NCBI GenBank assembly: GCA_032871835.1
Contig: CM065300.1
Location: forward strand, 114,821,088-114,885,087
Source: Dipteronia dyeriana
Taxonomy: Eukaryota > Streptophyta > Magnoliopsida > Sapindales > Sapindaceae
Length of the DNA stretch: 64,000 bases
Direction of reading: 5' to 3'
Under the pieces are notes generated by a model that searched no databases, was not told the DNA's origin, and was given only the letters and a program-made list of their open reading frames with translations. Shown one piece after another: positions 21,787-33,180 of the stretch. The position numbers and the translations under genes are program-made. Position 1 is the stretch's first letter; the number at the start of each line of letters is the position of its first letter.

Positions 21787-22469
21787 GATTATACTCGGGT
21801 GGTCCTATCCCTTGTTGACTCTTGTCGACCACTTCGGGGAAGAGGGGTATCACGACTATTCATTTCAGCCTGTCTAGCAGGAACCGCCAAAGATTCACGA
21901 TCAGATTAATATACGTGCTCCATAAAGTCATGTTCAAGGGGAGCAATTCAATGAGCCACTTGATTAGCAGCAGCTTTCTTGCTCACCCGATCAAGGTTTT
22001 TAGCCTTTTCGGTATGCTCACCAGCGACAATGTCCGACTCGTACACTGGAAAGAAACACACGAAGAAACACAGTGATAACAAATTCGTATGACAAAAGCT
22101 AAGAATTATAGAAGCGAGGCCCTTTAACGTTTGTGTCAAGCAGAGATTTCAAGAAAGAGTCCCAACTCAATTAACTTCTTTTTTGTGTATAATTTGTGGC
22201 GGTCCTTAACTTCTCAAGAAGTCTGAGCCGCCTTAACAACTGTGTTGGCTTTATCCCATGTCATCACAAGCCCAGCCTTCTTCCACAGTTCAGGGCTACA
22301 GAAATGCCTCGGGACGCTGCTCCGAGCCAACGGATAGGAAGGATAGGCCACCACAGTCTTGCCCCAGTCACCACTAACAAAGCACCAACTGTTCTTCCAG
22401 TTCTTTTTGAACGAAGGGAACCCCCAATTAAAACCCTTGTGGTCCTTGTGCGTATAAAGGGTAGGTTTT
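21787..22469 (-). pseudogene. H0 middle block between Copia-A and G2
   Basis: Minus-strand reading from 22,469: a WGFPSFKKNWKNSWCFVSG segment (about 22,420-22,360), a common signature in plant Transposase_28-type ORFs, then VPRHFCSPELWKKAGLVMTWDKA, a stop, and a lysine-rich helix KDRHKLYTKKKLIELGLFL (about 22,200-22,150). A likely intron ends in TTTCTTTCCAG at about 22,048; the next exon reads VYESDIVAGEHTEKAKNLDR and runs to an Arg-rich end at the Copia-A target site. The Arg-rich theme resumes at 3,309, on the other side of Copia-A. Confidence 0.6.
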
Positions 22470-23760
22470 TGATTAACACTGAAAAGTGTATGTTTACTAA
22501 GGGATAATATCATAATTTTACACTTCCAATATGATTAATTCCCCAATTTAGACATAATTTCGTTCGTTCGCTTAAATAAATGTGTTGTGTAGTAATCAGT
22601 GTAATTTTCTTTGTATTTCAGAGGTAATTCGATCAATTCAGAATCATGAAAAAGTCAGATGGCAAAACAAACATCGTTTTCAAGTTTAGAACGTCAAAAA
22701 ACCTTAAGAAGACCACGAAAGGCATTTTCATAATTTTGACTATTCACTGTTCATAGTTGACTTTCACTGTTTATAGTTAACTTTCACTGTTCATAGTTGA
22801 CTTTCATTGTTCACAATTGGCTTTTACTGTCCACTCACGGATGTGTTACTGTTCACTGTCACTGTTCACTATTCAATTCACAAATGGGTTGCTGTTCACT
22901 GTCACTGTTCATTGATGACGTGGCGAATCTGGACGCTCCATTCTAAATTCATCCGATGGTCAATTTTCATCCGTATTTTGTATAAATAGGGGGCCTCCCC
23001 TCCTAATTTTCATGTTCTGAATCTAAATATGATGTTAGATTTGTGAAATTCTCTCTCTTTTGTTCTCAAATTCTCAGTTTAAATAAAATAACTATTTTCT
23101 AGTTAAATTATGTTTGACTAATTTTATATAGCTGGGGCCAAAGGTGATACTGTTGGTATGGAAAATATGATCCAATTTTGGTAAGTTTATTATTTTTATG
23201 TTTTCTCCCCTCTAATCTTTGTGGAGTTTTGACTCACTGTAGATAGACAGATATTGTCTAGCATAGTGAGTACTTTTACCTATATTTAAGAGAGAGTTGT
23301 TTCTTCCCTCTGATCTTTGTGGAGTTTTTGATTCACTATAGACAGATAGATATTGTCTAGCACAGTGAGTACTTTTACCCATATATATCAGAGAGTGATT
23401 TATCTCTTCTAATCTTTATGGAGTTTTGACTCACTGTAGATAGACATATATTGTCTAGCACAATGAGTACTTTTACCCACATCTATTAGAGAGTGGTCAG
23501 TGGAGTGGAATATCATCCCATTAATCTGGACTAAATATGAATAATTGGATCATATTCGAATTACCAATAGTGGATCCCTTAGCCCCAGTATTAATTTTAA
23601 TTGATTTTCAATTTATAACAAGCTTAGTAATTAGTCTAAATAATTAATTCTACAAGGAAAAGTGAACAACCTCCATGTGGTTTGACCCAGTCTTACCGGT
23701 TAATTTATTACTTTGACACTCTTATACTTGTGAGTAGGAACACTTCTTTAGGACGTGTCA
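22470..23760 (+). repeat. G2 5' LTR
   Basis: 1,291 bp, TGATTAACACTG...GACGTGTCA, with complete U5. TTCACTG-type repeats at 22,740-22,915, TATAAATA at 22,981-22,988, three 98-bp units at 23,205-23,500. Confidence 0.9.
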
Positions 23761-24360
23761 AGTTTTTGGTGCCGCTGCCGGGGAGGTAAGTCTGCCTTTT
23801 CTTTGTAGAAGTAATTTCTTTTTAATTTTATTTTAGTTTTGCAATTTTTTTTTCTATCTTCTTTGTTCTTATTTTTTATTTAATTTTGCATCACTCATCT
23901 CAATCATCTTCATCCATTTAAAAAAAACACTTATTATCTTTAATCACATTTTTGCATTTTAGTCCTTCAACTTTTTTTATTTGCATTTTAGCTTAGATCT
24001 AGTTTGTATTTGCATATAGGTCATTTTAGTTTTCATTTTTGCATATCAGTCCCTATAATTATCATATTTTCACTTTAGTCCCTATATTTTTATTTATTTG
24101 CACTTTTAACCCAATACTTGTACATATTTGCATTTACACCTATAGAATTTTGCATATTGTTATTTTTATCACTTTTTCTTTTATTTTCTTTATTTTTTGT
24201 GTATTTCACCTCCATGAACCCTCATTTCATTTGCATGAGACATTGGTCTCGAACATCTAGTGGTAGATTAATTAGGAGATCTCAATCACCCATATTCACT
24301 AACAACATGGCTGAAAACCCACTTAGACATCCAGCAGGAAACCAAGCCGAAAACATGTAC
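23761..24360 (+). pseudogene. G2 leader and gag start fragment
   Basis: Primer-binding site, T-rich leader, then ATG at 24,307 opening MAENPLRHPAGNQAEN. This matches the G1 start at 7,871 and shows GGA where G1 has a TGA stop. The frame breaks after about 16 codons at the internal deletion junction (about 24,350-24,360). Confidence 0.75.
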
Positions 24361-26187
24361 AATATAGTTTTGGGAATCTGACTTTAAGAGACCTTGTTTG
24401 TCAATTTATAAGGAAATTGGATGGGAAGCATATCCCCGACCCATAGAGGGCGTTGAAGCCATTTCTGGACGTAAAACCAGAGGAAGATGTGAGCCACAAT
24501 CACAACTACCAGTAAATATCCTTTTTATTATCTTTTTTCTTCCGCATTTGATATCTTTTGTAATTATTGTTGTTTACTTTTGATTTTTGAAGAAAACAAG
24601 TAATGCATAATTGATCTGAATCTCAGTTTGTTATTGTCCCATGTTTTTAATGCATTTTATTTTCCTATATTTTGTATTTCTTTTGTTGTTTTGCAGGATT
24701 TTGTTGTCTTTCAAGTTGTTCAGGTGATATCTTGTAAACCTTACCTCTTTCTAATGACATTGGGGACAATGTCTCGTTCTGGTTGAGGGGAGGGGATAGT
24801 TAATTCAATAACTTTTTTTTTTCAAAAAAAAAAAACAACTTCAGACGATTTTTTTTGTAAAGATGGCCGAGTAAGGAGATCTTTCAGATACTTCTGAGAC
24901 GCATCTTTGTAGTTATGATGTATTTTTCCTCTCTTCTGACTATTCAACTTTATAAACTCTCCATTGTGATATCATTGACTAATCCTTTTGTTCATTAAGT
25001 CATCTTGAGAAATTTTTTGAACTAATCTAGACACACACGCACATTGACACGTGATTATGTGCAGTAAGTTGAGATTTTACAATATTTAGTTTTGAAACAT
25101 CATTCAAAGGTAACAACCAAATGCATTGGTCTTGTATTTTTTTTATTGTTTTGCAGGATTTTGTTGTCTTTCAAGTTGTTCAGGTGATATCTTCTAAACC
25201 TTACCTCTTTCTAATGACATTGGTGACAATGTCTTGTTCTGGTTGGGGGGGGTAGCTGATTCAATAACTTTAGTTTTTCGAAAAAAAAAAAAAACTAACT
25301 TCTGACTTTTTTTTTCCTATAAAGATGGCCGAGTAAGGAGATCTTTTAGATACTTCTAAGACGCATCTTTATAGTTTTGATGCATTTTTTTCCTCTCTTC
25401 TGACTATTCAAATTTATAAACTCTCCATTGTGATATCATTGACTAATCCTTTTGTTCATTAAGTCATCTTGAGCAATTTTTTGAACTATTCTAGACACAA
25501 ACGCACATTGACAGGTGATTATATGCAGTAAGTTGAGATTTTTTGCAATATTTAGTTCTGAAACATCATTAAAGGGTAACAACCAAAGGCAGTGGTCTTG
25601 TTTAAAAATATATTTAGTAATAATAATAATAATTTTGTGTGTTGTGACCAAAACTCTTACTTAGTAGCCGAGCCTCATGCCTCAGTAAGCATAGAGTGTT
25701 CGCGTAAATTGGTGGAGTCTGGATAAGAATAAAGTACAGTTTCGTAGCCTCTGTAACTCAAGCAATTAAGTCCGAGTAATTAAGCTCGTAGGAGTGTTTT
25801 AACACTTAATGCCCTAAAGCTAACTGGTTTGGGAGTCATTGGCCTAAAGCTCGCTACATGGATTAAAGATGGAATGTTTGTTTCCAATTTTGTTATATTA
25901 AAAAAAAAACCAAAAAAAAAAAAACTACGGCCTAAGGAAGAAGCCCTGATGAGACTTAGGAATGAAAATGTTGTTTGATTTCAATTGAATCTCATAGTTA
26001 TCGTGTTGATCTTTATTGAGCACAAGAAATTTTGATTGATAACTTAATTGATGACTGGTTTTCAAAGGGTGAGAAAAGAGGTATGGGAGATTTTGTCTAT
26101 TTGGTAGTTTAGAGATTTGAATTTGAGTTTTTACTATTTTCGCTTTAATTGCTAGGGACTAGCAATAAGCTGGTTAGGGAGGGGGTG
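24361..26187 (+). other. G2 3' internal region with partial duplication
   Basis: 24,362-25,135 corresponds almost base for base to G1 13,358-14,140 (tail of the cysteine-motif ORF, hairpin, G-rich run). From 25,137 the block starting TTGTTTTGCAGGATTTTG repeats (first copy from about 24,684), and this second, more divergent copy continues through the region matching G1 14,150-14,869. Hairpins at 24,756-24,773 and 25,216-25,233. Polypurine tract before 26,188. Confidence 0.7.
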
Positions 26188-27203
26188 TGATTAACACTGA
26201 AAATTGTATGTTTACTAAGGGATAATATCATTATTTTACACTTCCAGTATGATTAATTCCCTAATTTAGACATAATTTCGTTCGTTCGCTTAAATAAATG
26301 TGTTGTGTAGTAATCAATGTATTTTTTTTTATATTTCAAAGGTAATTCGATCAATTTAGAATCATGAAAAAGTCAAATTGCAAAACAAACATCGTTTTCA
26401 AGTTTAGAACGTCAAAAAACCTTAAGAAGACCACGAAGGGCATTTTCATAATTTTGACTATTCACTGTTCACAATTGACTTTCACTGTTCACTCACGGAT
26501 GCATTACTGTTCACTCATGGATGTGTTACTGTTCACTTTCACTGTTCACTGATGACGTGGCGAAATCTGGAAGCTCCATTCTAAATTCATCCGATGGTCA
26601 ATTTTCATCCGTATTTTGTATAAATAGGGGGCCTCTCCCCCCTAATTTTCATGCTTTGAATCCAAATCTGATGTTAGATTTGTGAAATTCTCTCTACTTT
26701 TTTCTCAAATTCTCAGTTTAAATAAAATTGTTATTTTCTAGTTAAATTATGTCTAGCTAATTTTATATAGCTGGGGCCAAAGGTGATACTATTGGTATGG
26801 AAAATATGATTAAATTTTGGTAAGTTTATTATTTTTATGCTTTCTTCCCTCTGATCTTTGTGGAGTTTTTAACTCACTGTAGGCAGACGGATATTGTTTA
26901 TCACAGTGAGTACTTTTACCCACATCTACTAGAGAGTGGTCAATGGAGTGGAATACCATCCCATTAATCTGGACCAAATATTAATAATTGGATCATAATC
27001 GAATTACCAACCGTGGATCCCTTAGCCTCGATATTAAATTTAATTGATTTTCAATTTTTAACAAGCTTAGGAATTAATCTAAATAATTAATACTACAAGG
27101 ACAAGTGAACAACCTCTCTGTGGTTCGACCCGGTCTTACCGGTTAATTTATTACTTTGACACTCTTATACTTGAGAGTAGGAACACTTCTTTAGGATGTG
27201 TAA
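26188..27203 (+). repeat. G2 3' LTR (short form)
   Basis: 1,016 bp. Same family, TATA at 26,619-26,626, but only one 98-bp unit (26,843-26,941) and fewer TTCACTG repeats (26,458-26,552) than the 5' LTR. This accounts for most of the 275-bp length difference. Confidence 0.88.
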
Positions 27204-27222
27204 GTTTTTCTTTTTAACCATG

Positions 27223-27230
27223 GGGAATCC
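27223..27230 (+). repeat. Target-site duplication of hAT element, left (GGGAATCC)
   Basis: GGGAATCC precedes TAGGGGTGGGC and recurs at 33,181-33,188 straight after GCCCACCCCTA. The 8-bp length is diagnostic for hAT insertion. Confidence 0.93.
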
Positions 27231-27840
27231 TAGGGGTGGGCGTTTTCGGGTTCGGGTTGGGTTGGGTTGAAATTTTTCCAACTCGATCATATTTCGGGTT
27301 CGAAAAATTCAACCCAACCTAACCCAACCCAACCCAACATTATTTTCAACCCAACCAACTCAACCCAATTCTTTTCGGGTTGGGTTGGGTTGATTGAGTT
27401 AAGACATATGTAAACAAAAATCAATTCCGTACGAATTATATCACACGTCAATAGAAATATTATTTATTATATCTATCAATTACAACAACTAACGTCAAAT
27501 ATTTAAAAAAAAATTAAAGAGTCCATCAATTTTTTATTTTTAATGACACATAGTATTAAAAGCCACTAAAGGGCAAGTAGGCATCAACAACAAAAGATGA
27601 GGCCACAAGATAGCAGCAGTGCAACACCACTAACTCACTAGTCACTAATAGCTTTGAAACACACAAGAAGTCAATACTAATAATATTACATCTTCAAATA
27701 TAATTCAAATATCTCTTATGCTTTAACATAAAATTAAACTTAAAATAAGTTCAAATGTTTAATTTAAATAACACAAACAAAAAAAAACACATGGACAAAT
27801 GACGCATAATTTCAAATTTCTTCTTGAGCTTGATCCAAGC

Positions 27841-28762
27841 ATTTTTCCTAGGGGTGGGCGTTTTCTGGTTGGGTTGGGTTGTGTTGAAAATTTGTCAACC
27901 CAATCCAACCCAACATAAATTTTAACCCAACCCAACCCAATATTTGTCGGGTTGGGTTGAGTTAGGTTGATCGGGTTGGGCTTTTTAAACCCAATAGAAA
28001 AAATATATTTAAATTCAAATTTTGTTATATCAAAATTCAAATTTAAAATAATTTTTCACCATAATATCATATCACGTTGAGTTTATATTACTTAAAAGTA
28101 TCAAAATCAAATCATAACATATAATATAAATTGTTTAAATATCTTTTACATAATTAAAAAATTAAAATATAGCAATTTATCCAACTTGGAAAGTCTCCAT
28201 CTAAATCTCCTATCCATTTTACAATTATAATCACTTTGTCAAATATTCCGTGGTTGGATAATCTATTATTTATTTTAACCAACATAATAGTTTGAGTTTA
28301 TATACAATTATTAGACTTTTTCTACTAAATTCTTAATCAAATCTTAAGGAAAAAATAACATTTTAAAGTATAATCAATGATGTGCCATTTAATACAAAAG
28401 ATGAAGATCATATATTAATATAATCGCATATTTTTAATAAATGTATTATATATTACGGTATACAATATTTAAAATTATGTATTTATATTTGTCATTTAAA
28501 ATATTATAAATGGTGCATGAGTAAACTTTTTAATTATTAAAAAAAAAAGATTTCATAATAAATCTAATAGTAAATAAAATTATTTAATTTATTTTTTATT
28601 ATTTATGTCTGGTTGTCAGGTTGGGTTGGGTTATATTTTATTAACCCAACCCAATCCAATCTTAAAAGCAACCCAACCCAATCTAGTCGGGTTGGGTCGA
28701 GTTGGTCGAGTTGGGTTGGGTTGGGTTGGGTTGGCGGGTTGGTGCCCACCCCTAATATTTCC
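27841..28762. mobile_element. Nested non-autonomous hAT element
   Basis: 906 bp (27,849-28,754) with the same TAGGGGTGGGC / GCCCACCCCTA ends and GGGTT-rich subterminal arrays as its host. Flanked by ATTTTTCC (27,841-27,848) and ATATTTCC (28,755-28,762), an 8-bp duplication with one mismatch. No ORF. Shared ends suggest it could be moved by the same transposase family. Confidence 0.85.
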
Positions 28763-29018
28763 GTGTGCCTCATCCAAGCATTTTCTCATTAATTCCTATT
28801 GATAAAAAAAGGCAAAAAATTACTTCAAAAGTATCAAAACACTTTTCTTTCTTTTATTTACATCCTCCATGTATGGTAAAAAAAAGTCTATACAGAAATG
28901 AAGTGAAGAAAATAATTATCTTATAAATAGGATGTCAACCTACAACCATATCATCCGAGGAAGTAGTCATTCCAATCTCTACATAAATTGAAAAACTAGT
29001 ATTATTAAAGAACAAACA

Positions 29019-31123
29019 TTATACATTAAACATAATTATATAAAAACAAATTAATAGTTTACCTTTGTCAAGTGCTTCATAAAATTCCATCTCATCCGTG
29101 GATGGTGCAATATCAAAACATATATTAGAAGACCGCAACCAATTTTGCAAACAAATCAATATCTCTACCATCTTTGGAGACAAGGAACTCCTGAATGGAT
29201 CAAGAACACGACCTTGAGTACTAAACGCGGACTCAGAAGCCACTGTAGACACCGGAATGACAAAGATATCCTTTGCAATTCGAGATAGAATCTTGTACTT
29301 CGAACAATTAACTTTCCACCAATTCAAGAGGTCAAATCTATCATCATCTATATTTTCATCGGACTCGATCAAATACCTCTCCACGTCATTTTTTAAATCA
29401 ACAAAATCTTTCTTCTATTTCATTTTTTTAATCTTCTTGAGTCTGTCCAAGCGAAAATCCACATTTTCATTAACCTTTCCCATATCACCCTCATTTTCCA
29501 AAGGAATTGACCTAGAAACTTGATCACTACTTGAAATGTTATCAACTCCATTGTAAAACTCGTAAAGTTTAATCAAAAGCTCCTTAATATCATAAGTCAT
29601 CTCATTTACCTTATTTTTATCAAACAAATCACCAAAACAAAATTTAACATAATCCAACTTGTATCTCGGATCAAGAACAAGTGCAATTATCAACAATTTA
29701 TTGACATCCTCAATTTTGCCCCAATACTTGTCAAACTTAGATTTCATCGCAACCGCCATTTCACACAACAAAAAATCTCCACTATTAGCCAATGTACTCA
29801 ACTCAGTTGCAATTGAACACAACTCATGAAAAAACATATTGAAAGTAACATATAAGGAAGCACTAAATTTCATTGTGATGTCATAAAAAACATGCAAAAA
29901 TTGGACAAACACTTTAGCATTACCCCAATCATCATCCTTCGGTGGTCCTACTCTTTTCTTCCCACTTTCAAGTTCAGAAAAATATAAACCATAACGTCCA
30001 TCGTCCTCCAATAACCTATCAAATGCTTTTTGAAATTTTAAAGCAGTAGATAACATCAAGTATGTAGAATTCCATCTGGTTGGCACATCTAAAACCACAA
30101 TGCTTTGACTCTCAATTCTTTCATGCTCAATACAATTTCTAAATTTTTGAAGTCTAGAGGGTGAAGATCTTACATATTGTACCGCATTGCGAATACGAAC
30201 AATAGAATCATTCATATCTTTCAGTCCCTCAGATACAATTAAATTAATTATATGAGCACAACATCTCACATGTAAAAAATTCCCACCTAACACAAGCTTA
30301 GATTCATTCCAAATTTTCATCTTTCTTTTAACATAATCTATAGCCACTTTATTGGCAGAGGCATTGTCAACCGTTATTGTAAACACTTTCTCAATCCCCC
30401 ACTCAAGTAAACATGACTCGATGATTTTTCCAATGGTCTCCCCCTTATGGTCTGGAATCATACCAAAACTCAATATTCTTTTATGCAACTTCCATTCACA
30501 ATCAATAAAATGGGAAGTGATGACCATATAATTGATATTTTGAATGGAAGTCCACGTGTCGGTGGTTAAGCAAATTCTTGGTGATTTTTTTAAATGAAAT
30601 GGTTTTTGAGTTTAAGTTTTTCATCCACATAAAGTTGATAAATATCCCTAGCTAGTGTTCTTCTAGAGGGAAGAGTAAACCTTGGACAAGCAACTCTACA
30701 CAAATCTCTAAACCCATCTTTCTCAACAAAAGAAAAAGGCAATTCATCCACAATAATCATTCTAGTACAAGCCTTTCTACATGCTTCCTTATCAAAACCA
30801 ATGGCCACAAGATTTGATTTGACAATTTTTATTTCATTACCACAGTCGAAATTATTATTTGATGTCCCCATGGTTAAGACTTTTTGTTTTTTATCCTCAT
30901 ATTCCATTGAACATTTATACTTTGTACATTGACTCTCTATATGATTCCATAAAGAAGTAGTGCCACAAGATTTACTAGAGCAAGCATAATCTTTACCACA
31001 ATAATTACACTTACATCTAGAGCCGTCGCCGTACTTGGTGAATAATAACCACACATTTGATGGACCCTTTTTCGGTCTTCCTCTTTTCACACCAATGTTT
31101 GAAGGCAATGTTTCATCATCCAT
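29019..31123 (-). pseudogene. hAT transposase (zf-BED, RNase-H fold, hAT dimerisation), two lesions
   Basis: DNA-cutting transposase. Minus strand from ATG 31,123 (MDDETLPSNIGVKRGRPKKG): an AT-hook-like GRPKKGPS, then a BED finger CKCNYCGKDYACSSKSCGTT...LWNHIESQC (about 31,030-30,930; C-x2-C...H-x5-C/H). A frameshift in an A7 run at about 30,582-30,588 separates it from the catalytic block 30,527-29,415: FIDCEWKLHKRILSF, TVDNASANK, CAHIINLIV, DVPTRWNSTYLML, DPRYKLDYVKF. TAG at 29,415-29,417 interrupts the same frame. The C-terminal dimerisation domain is WWKVNCSKYKILSRIAKDI, then IPVSTVASESAFSTQGRVLD. Domain order matches RICESLEEPER-type hAT proteins. Total about 700 codons, normal for the family. 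Confidence 0.94.
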
Positions 31124-32617
31124 CTACAAATAAATAAATAAAACACACGATAAGTGATTAAGTGCCATATAGTGAACTCAAAAACAAGCTAGGATATATC
31201 AAGACAAAAAAAAACAATTACAAAGACAAACTCACAATTCTTATTTTCTTTGATGCCCAATTAGTCTGAGAGAATAAATAGTTTATTTTTTAAATAATAA
31301 ATCATATAGTTAAACAAGCTAATTTAGGCAATGAAGATACCACCAACAGAGTTAAGAAATTTGTATTTTCCAAATCTGTGTGAAATAATGATAAACTAGA
31401 GAAAAATATTCCACCAAATGTCGGCTAAAAGGCTATTTTTTCCTCAAAGAAGAAAAAAAAAACCTTTAGCAGGAAAATGAGAAACCATGTTTAATTACAA
31501 TGATATAACTTGTTTGCACTGCAGCAAACCCAAAGAAACTCTAAAATTATACATCAAAATATTCCAATTTACAGCAGAAATATTCACAAACAAATGATGA
31601 AAAAAAAAAAGAATGCGATTGAAATGGGTTAAAAAAAAGAATTGAAGGAAACCTGAGAGTTGCAGAAATCAAACACAGAAGAGGCAAGCTTTTTTATTTT
31701 TATTTGTTTTGTTTCTTTGGTGCTGGTGACTTCCACATAGTCCAGTAATTTGCATAGATACATACCTAAACAAACATGTTGTGTGATTAAGCAAAGCATT
31801 GAAAAGTACTTGTATACTAAAGTGCTTGTTTACTTGTTATTATTGTCATAATCAGGTCCTTCTTTTTCTTTTTCTTTTGAAATGACAATATTTATTAAAA
31901 GAAAAGAAATGAAACAAGACCAAAACAACAACCACAGATAGGCAGCCGGGAAAAGAAACAAAAACACAACAGAGAGAGCGCCAACAACAAATCACTAGCC
32001 ACAGGGCACAGACCCACAACACCCAGAACACCAAATCTACCAAAAAGACAAAACAAAGGGCGAACTAGCACCCAAACTAAAAACAGGGTAGGATAAAGCA
32101 AGCACCATTGAAACATCCAAAGCATCACCACCTGACATCATAAATAAAACAGCAAAACGGCCACCAAAAACCAGCAAAACGACCACTAAAAACATCTAAA
32201 GCATCACCACTTGCCAATAACCAGCAAAACAACCAGCAAAAATACCCAGCCACAGCCCAGAAAAACAAAACAGAGGAAGAAAAACAGAGAGCCAAAGCTA
32301 GAGAAAAACAACACCCTCCTCCCAATCAAACGAGTCAGACAACACTCCAATCCACAACACTCCAATATAATTATATATATTAACAATTAGAAATTGTTTT
32401 AGTTCAATATACGTCGCAGAGCAAATCAATAATCAAGACAAAAAAAATTCTATATTAGTTCAATTAGAAATTATATATATTAATTCAGAGAAATTATAAA
32501 AAAACACGGATCTAGAGACAAATCAATAATCAAGACAAAAAAAATTAACAAAAAAAAAACACATCGCAGAGCATCTAAATAACAAAATTAATAATAATTA
32601 AAAATCTCACCACTCAC
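31124..32617 (-). other. Probable 5'-UTR intron of the hAT transposase gene
   Basis: On the minus strand a GTGAGT donor (complement of 32,612-32,617) follows a CT-rich leader. A TATTTGTAG acceptor ends at 31,124, exactly before the transposase ATG. The 1,494-nt interval has no transposase coding sequence and hosts a LINE-like fragment. A leader intron is common in plant hAT genes; splicing here is inferred from the consensus sites only. Confidence 0.5.
31852..32370 (-). mobile_element. Possible LINE 3'-end fragment
   Basis: Read on the minus strand, a G/T-rich sequence ends in TTTAATAAATATTGTCATTT followed by an A-rich tail (complement of the TTCTTTTTCTTTTTCTTTT run at about 31,859-31,879). 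Plant L1 LINE copies end this way and are usually 5' truncated. No reverse transcriptase remnant or clear target duplication could be confirmed. An alternative is simple low-complexity intron sequence. Confidence 0.4.
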
Positions 32618-32935
32618 CAGTCACCGGTTGAGACTTGAGACTTGAGCGAGATACACAGGGAAGAAGAAGATTTCAGTTGTGGTTTTGGAAAAAGCAAGCT
32701 GATGAAGAGAGATGGTAGCTGGATGACAACGCCTTGGAAGAGAAGCAACGCCGTGGATAGCAAAGATCGACGCCGGCGTGGAACAATTTCGAAGAGAAGA
32801 AGCGAGGGCTGCGGTCGTGACTTGTGGTGATCGAAGTAGAGAAGAAGACTCAAGACTGATTCTGTGGGAGTGTGGGACTGTGAGAGTTAGGGTTGAAAAC
32901 TAAAAAGAAATGTTGAAAATATGAAATGGTATTGT
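32618..32935 (-). promoter_or_regulatory. Likely 5' untranslated exon of the hAT transposase
   Basis: On the minus strand this is rich in CTTCTTCTC and TCTCTTC tracts, has no long ORF in the gene's frame, and ends at a good splice donor at 32,617. Pyrimidine-rich leaders of this kind are typical of plant 5' UTRs. No clear TATA box was found to its right (32,936-33,000). Short ORFs on both strands are not credible. Confidence 0.42.
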
Positions 32936-33180
32936 GTGCAACAGCAATACTGGTAATCTGCGATGGATTTTCATTTTATACATAACAAAATCGGGTCGGG
33001 TTTCGGGTTAACTACACAAACCGAACCAACTCAAAAACATTTCGGGTTATCAATTTATGACCCAAAATGACTTAGTTTATAGAGTGAACCCGACCCGACT
33101 CGGAATTTTTGGGTCGGGCCGGGTCAGGTCGGGTCAGGTCGGCCGGGTCGGCCGGGTTGGGTAGAAAGTGCCCACCCCTA

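Larger units (their letters stand above)
22470..27203 (+). mobile_element. G2: internally deleted relative of G1 (non-autonomous gypsy)
   Basis: LTRs 22,470-23,760 and 26,188-27,203 are homologous to those of G1. Flanking duplication GTTTT (22,465-22,469 and 27,204-27,208). The final LTR end reads GTGTAA rather than GTGTCA. Primer-binding site TGGTGCCGCTGCCGGGGA follows the 5' LTR. The gag start is kept but gag-pol from about codon 16 onward is gone; the sequence resumes at the position matching G1 about 13,357. The 3' internal part contains a partial tandem duplication. It has no enzymes of its own and would have depended on relatives such as an intact G1. Inserted in H0. Confidence 0.9.
27231..33180 (-). 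mobile_element. hAT DNA transposon with BED-finger transposase
   Basis: 5,950 bp. Terminal inverted repeat TAGGGGTGGGC at 27,231 and its complement ending at 33,180. Subterminal GGGTT/AACCC arrays at the left end and GGGTC arrays at the right. One minus-strand transposase gene (31,123-29,019) with a probable 5' untranslated exon near the right end. A related short hAT element sits at 27,849-28,754, in the element's 3' flank. Inserted into H0 between its N-terminal and middle blocks. Intact ends and duplication make it a recognisable, relatively young insertion; the gene carries one frameshift and one nonsense codon. Confidence 0.95.

Noticed and set aside
22214..22513. Plus-strand and alternate minus ORFs over the H0 middle block
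   Set aside because: Only the minus frame with WGFPSFKKNWKNSWCFVSG and VPRHFCSPELWKKAG resembles a known family; the others are shadows.
27250..27400. Telomere-like GGGTT/AACCC runs
   Set aside because: The unit is GGGTTG, not the plant telomere TTTAGGG, and it recurs subterminally at both hAT elements.
31852..32386. Minus-strand ORFs with Trp/Leu/Cys-rich peptides
   Set aside because: They overlap in several frames in the G/T-rich LINE-like segment in the leader intron; no conserved motif.
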